Shown: piece by piece, positions 6,657 through 8,135 of the stretch
Layout of the letters: each line of letters starts with the position of its first letter
Position numbering within the stretch: position 1 is the first letter of the stretch
NCBI GenBank assembly: GCA_946002345.1
Contig: CAMFZA010000069.1
Coordinates: 1-8,135 of the forward strand
Direction: 5' to 3'
Source of the DNA: an uncultured Phascolarctobacterium sp.
GTDB lineage: Bacteria; Bacillota; Negativicutes; Acidaminococcales; Acidaminococcaceae
DNA length: 8,135 bases
Made by a program: the position numbers and the translations under genes
Notes under the pieces: generated by a model
What the model was told of the DNA's origin: nothing
The model's input: only the letters and a program-made list of their open reading frames with translations
Databases searched by the model: none

Positions 6657-7169
6657 TTATTTTACTTCGCTCTCCACGCGACCCAAAATAAAGCACAAAT
6701 CGCTTAAGCGATTCAGGCAAATAAGCACATTGGGATTAACTTCTTCTGTTTCTGCCAAACGCAGCAAACAACGCTCAGCACGACGAGTGGTAGTGCGGGC
6801 AATGTCCAAGGCTGCAGCAGCTACAGTATCACCGGGGATGATGAAGTGGTTCAAGGGCTGCAGCAAAGCGTCAAATTTATCAATAGTGCTTTCAAACAGC
6901 TTTACATGCTCTTCCTTAATGTAAGGCTCAGGCAGGTTCAAGCTGGCAATATCGGCCATCACACTCATGAGCAGCTTTTGAACATTCAATATGGTTTCTT
7001 TAACATCCTCACGGGTTGCTTGAGCACGTGCTAAGCCCAAAGCAGAGGTAATTTCATCCACGGTGCCATAAGCTTCCACACGTAGGGATTGCTTGGGCAC
7101 ACGCTCACCAGTGTAAAGACCGGTTGTACCTTTGTCACCGGTGCGAGTGTAAACAGCAGCTTTCTTCAT
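6657..7169 (-). CDS. PduO-type cob(I)alamin adenosyltransferase
   Basis: The enzyme transfers the adenosyl group of ATP to cob(I)alamin, making adenosylcobalamin (coenzyme B12). The 170-residue form starting at the ATG 7169-7167 is preferred over the ATG at 7178, because AAAGGA abuts the first but is about eight bases from the second. Motifs of the family are all present: TRTGDKGTTGL near the N-terminus (residues 8-18, ATP binding), VEAYGTVDEITSALGLAR, FIIPGDTVAAAALDIARTTTRRAER (109-133, the catalytic Arg cluster) and NRLSDLCFILGR (153-164). It should act as a cytoplasmic trimer. The neighbour holA follows after 19 bases. No cobalamin riboswitch is recognisable upstream, only an inverted repeat at 7206-7244. 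Which family name (pduO, cobO-like, atr) applies cannot be told, so no symbol is given. Confidence 0.93.
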   Translation of the reverse strand: MKKAAVYTRTGDKGTTGLYTGERVPKQSLRVEAYGTVDEITSALGLARAQATREDVKETILNVQKLLMSVMADIASLNLPEPYIKEEHVKLFESTIDKFDALLQPLNHFIIPGDTVAAAALDIARTTTRRAERCLLRLAETEEVNPNVLICLNRLSDLCFILGRVESEVK

Positions 7170-7205
7170 ATTAATCATCCTTTCGTCATTAAAATATGTG
7201 AGAGT

Positions 7206-7244
7206 TATACTTTAAACAACAAGCCCTTTGTCATCTAAAGTATA
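7206..7244. repeat. Inverted repeat upstream of the adenosyltransferase gene
   Basis: TATACTTTA (7206-7214) and TAAAGTATA (7236-7244) are perfect 9-bp inverted repeats 30 bases apart centre to centre, about three helical turns. The pair sits between the ndk terminator and the adenosyltransferase ribosome site, where its promoter must be. Minus-strand -10-like AGTATAAC overlaps the proximal arm. It may be an operator bound by two dimers, or simply an AT-rich stem in the leader. Confidence 0.4.
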
Positions 7245-7257
7245 CATCCCACTATAG

Positions 7258-7295
7258 AAAAAACCCCCATGCAAAGAAAGAAGAACATGGGGGTT
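7258..7295 (-). terminator. Rho-independent terminator of ndk
   Basis: On the minus strand AACCCCCATG (7295-7286) pairs perfectly with CATGGGGGTT (7271-7262), followed by a T-run reaching 7258. It begins 25 bases after the ndk stop codon (7321-7323), so ndk forms its own transcription unit, separate from the adenosyltransferase. Confidence 0.9.
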
Positions 7296-7320
7296 GAGTT
7301 TTAGAAAGAACAGCTAAAAA

Positions 7321-7740
7321 TTAGCAGATTTCTTCGGGTTTGAACCAGTTTGCGATTTCACGAGCAGCAGCTTCCGGAGAATCGGAGCCATGAACGATGT
7401 TTTCGCCGATGGTCAGAGCATAGTCGCCACGGATGGAGCCAGGAACAGCTTCCAGAGGATTGGTAGCACCGTTCAGTTGACGAACAGCTTTAATAGCGTT
7501 TTCGCCTTCGATTACAGCAGCAACAAGCGGAGAAGAGGTAATGAAGTCAACCAGTTCACCAAAGAAGGGTTTTTCTTTGTGCTCAGCATAGTGGGTTTCT
7601 GCAACTTACTTCGGAGCAACTTTCATTTTAAGATCAACATTATTCAAGGCTTTTGCTTCAAAACGAGCCATAATGTTGCCAACCAGTTTTTTCTTTACGC
7701 CGTCGGGTTTTACCAGAATAAAAGTCTTTTCAATTGCCAT
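7321..7740 (-). pseudogene. ndk: Nucleoside diphosphate kinase gene with in-frame TAA at codon 45
   Basis: Ndk balances nucleoside triphosphate pools by moving phosphate from ATP to NDPs through a phospho-histidine. The frame covers 139 codons plus TAA, normal length, but codon 45 (7608-7606) is TAA. Apart from this stop everything is intact and in standard numbering: Lys11 in LVKPDG, Tyr51 in HYAEH, Phe59 in KPFF, Arg87, Thr93 in ATNP, Arg104 in GSIRGDY, Asn114 and the catalytic His117 in NIVHGSDS. The stop falls in the [13 protein letters not shown] stretch, where relatives often have Gln or Glu, so one base change (CAA or GAA to TAA) explains it. As read, only 44 residues would be made; no ATG lies soon after the stop for restart. 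The SD AAGGAGA, promoter and terminator remain good, which suggests a very recent mutation or a base-calling error in the assembly. Confidence 0.9.
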
Positions 7741-7780
7741 TGGAATCTCTCCTTATTTACTTAAATATTTTTATCTAACA

Positions 7781-7878
7781 GATTGCCTAGCAAGCATCTG
7801 CCACTTCAAAATGAACCCTAGGAGCATTATACAAACGCCAGAGAACCATTATTCGTAGCTTATGCCTTCCAGTCAATC
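7781..7878 (-). ncRNA. Candidate structured RNA in the ndk leader
   Basis: On the minus strand 7878-7855 pairs with 7804-7781: 17 Watson-Crick and 3 G-U pairs in 24 positions, with four mismatches and no length change. Further pairings continue inward: AATGG (7850-7846) with TCATT (7814-7810), CTCTG (7843-7839) with TAGGG (7820-7816), and GCGTT (7838-7834) with AATGC (7828-7824) around a 5-base loop. The wobble pairs work only on the minus strand, the ndk transcript. It lies between a strong promoter and the ndk ribosome site. CTCCT in the apical part (7824-7820) matches AGGAG of the ndk SD and could mask it. It has no own terminator, so a cis-acting leader is likelier than a free sRNA. No known riboswitch class was recognised. 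Confidence 0.4.
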
Positions 7879-7896
7879 ACATTATTCCCACCTAAT

Positions 7897-7925
7897 ATTA
7901 TACTAAAGACGGGCCCATTTGCCAA
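7897..7925 (-). promoter_or_regulatory. Sigma-70 type promoter of ndk
   Basis: On the minus strand TTGGCA (7925-7920), a 17-base spacer and perfect TATAAT (7902-7897). Start of transcription would be near 7890, giving a leader of about 150 bases. The SD AAGGAGA (7754-7748) stands seven bases before the ndk ATG. A second TATAAT at 7831-7826 lacks a -35 and lies inside the folded leader. Confidence 0.8.
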
Positions 7926-7946
7926 CAATTTTACACTAATTTGTCT

Positions 7947-8135
7947 TTAACGCATAGCACGGGCTTGCTCCCGAAGCAGGCGCACCCGCTCTTCTGTAGG
8001 CGGATGAGTGCTAAAGAGCTGGCGCATATTCACACCGGAGAAGGGGTTTATGATGAACATGTGGGCAGTTGCTTCAGTAGCACAGGGCATTACACGACGA
8101 CTTGCAAAGGCTTCAATATTCAGCAAAGCGTCAGC
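7947..8135 (-). CDS. htpX: Membrane zinc metalloprotease HtpX, C-terminal part (truncated by window edge)
   Basis: HtpX is a heat-shock M48 family inner-membrane protease that degrades misfolded membrane proteins. Only the last 62 residues are present, in frame from the window edge to TAA at 7947-7949. They show [19 protein letters not shown] followed by [20 protein letters not shown], the well-known C-terminal signature of HtpX, and a short basic helix. The HEXXH site and membrane helices would lie beyond the edge. No terminator follows; the ndk promoter -35 starts about 20 bases after the stop codon, so some read-through into ndk is possible. Confidence 0.9.
   Translation of the reverse strand, partial: ADALLNIEAFASRRVMPCATEATAHMFIINPFSGVNMRQLFSTHPPTEERVRLLREQARAMR

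Noticed and set aside
7179..7257. Cobalamin riboswitch ahead of the adenosyltransferase
   Set aside because: The space is under 80 bases and no B12-box-like sequence is visible.
794..7740. Alternative genetic code reading TAA and TAG as Gln
   Set aside because: feoB, transaldolase, secreted protein, zinc ribbon, holA, adenosyltransferase, ndk and htpX all end properly at TAA, so TAA is a true stop here.
7390..7764. 124-residue plus-strand frame over ndk
   Set aside because: It is the antisense shadow of ndk; the minus-strand product matches a known family along its full length.
7787..7849. 20-codon ORF in the ndk leader
   Set aside because: It has no SD, and its bases are part of the proposed RNA fold.
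1..8135. Mobile element, CRISPR array, tRNA or rRNA gene
   Set aside because: No transposase or integrase, no regularly spaced repeats and no cloverleaf or rRNA-like sequence was found on either strand by reading.

Overview
The window is an ordinary chromosomal stretch of a low-to-mid GC anaerobic Firmicute. The protein sequences suggest the Negativicutes (Acidaminococcus/Phascolarctobacterium-like), but this is an inference from overall resemblance and no marker gene fixes it. No mobile element, CRISPR array, rRNA or tRNA was found. Nearly all genes lie on the minus strand. The exceptions are the feoB tail at the left edge and one small hypothetical gene at 5185-5490.

Layout, left to right. 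1-673 (+) is the C-terminal part of the ferrous iron transporter FeoB, followed by a strong bidirectional terminator. 794-1897 (-) is a secreted, probably beta-rich protein whose frame is cut by a TAG 31 codons before what looks like its original end. 1957-2601 (-) is a small TalC-type transaldolase. 2651-3403 (-) is a secreted protein with two similar domains, with a palindrome over its putative promoter. 3485-4786 (-) is an AbgA-like M20 amidohydrolase, preceded by a 64-residue zinc-ribbon protein (4803-4997), and the two form a short operon behind a good sigma-70 promoter. 5185-5490 (+) is an acidic hypothetical protein with an unusual translation-initiation region. A bidirectional terminator separates it from holA (5591-6637, -), which is co-transcribed with a PduO-type cobalamin adenosyltransferase (6657-7169, -). 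7321-7740 (-) is ndk, interrupted by an in-frame TAA at codon 45. The ndk leader can fold into a long rod-like RNA hairpin. The right edge carries the C-terminus of the membrane protease HtpX (-).

The genes serve separate housekeeping roles: iron uptake, sugar phosphates, folate-fragment or peptide hydrolysis, DNA replication, B12 cofactor, nucleotide balance and membrane quality control. They do not form one pathway. The most interesting points are two nonsense codons inside otherwise well-preserved genes (ndk and the secreted protein), the structured ndk leader, and the hairpin between Shine-Dalgarno and start codon of the 5185 gene. No clearly new multi-gene system is visible.
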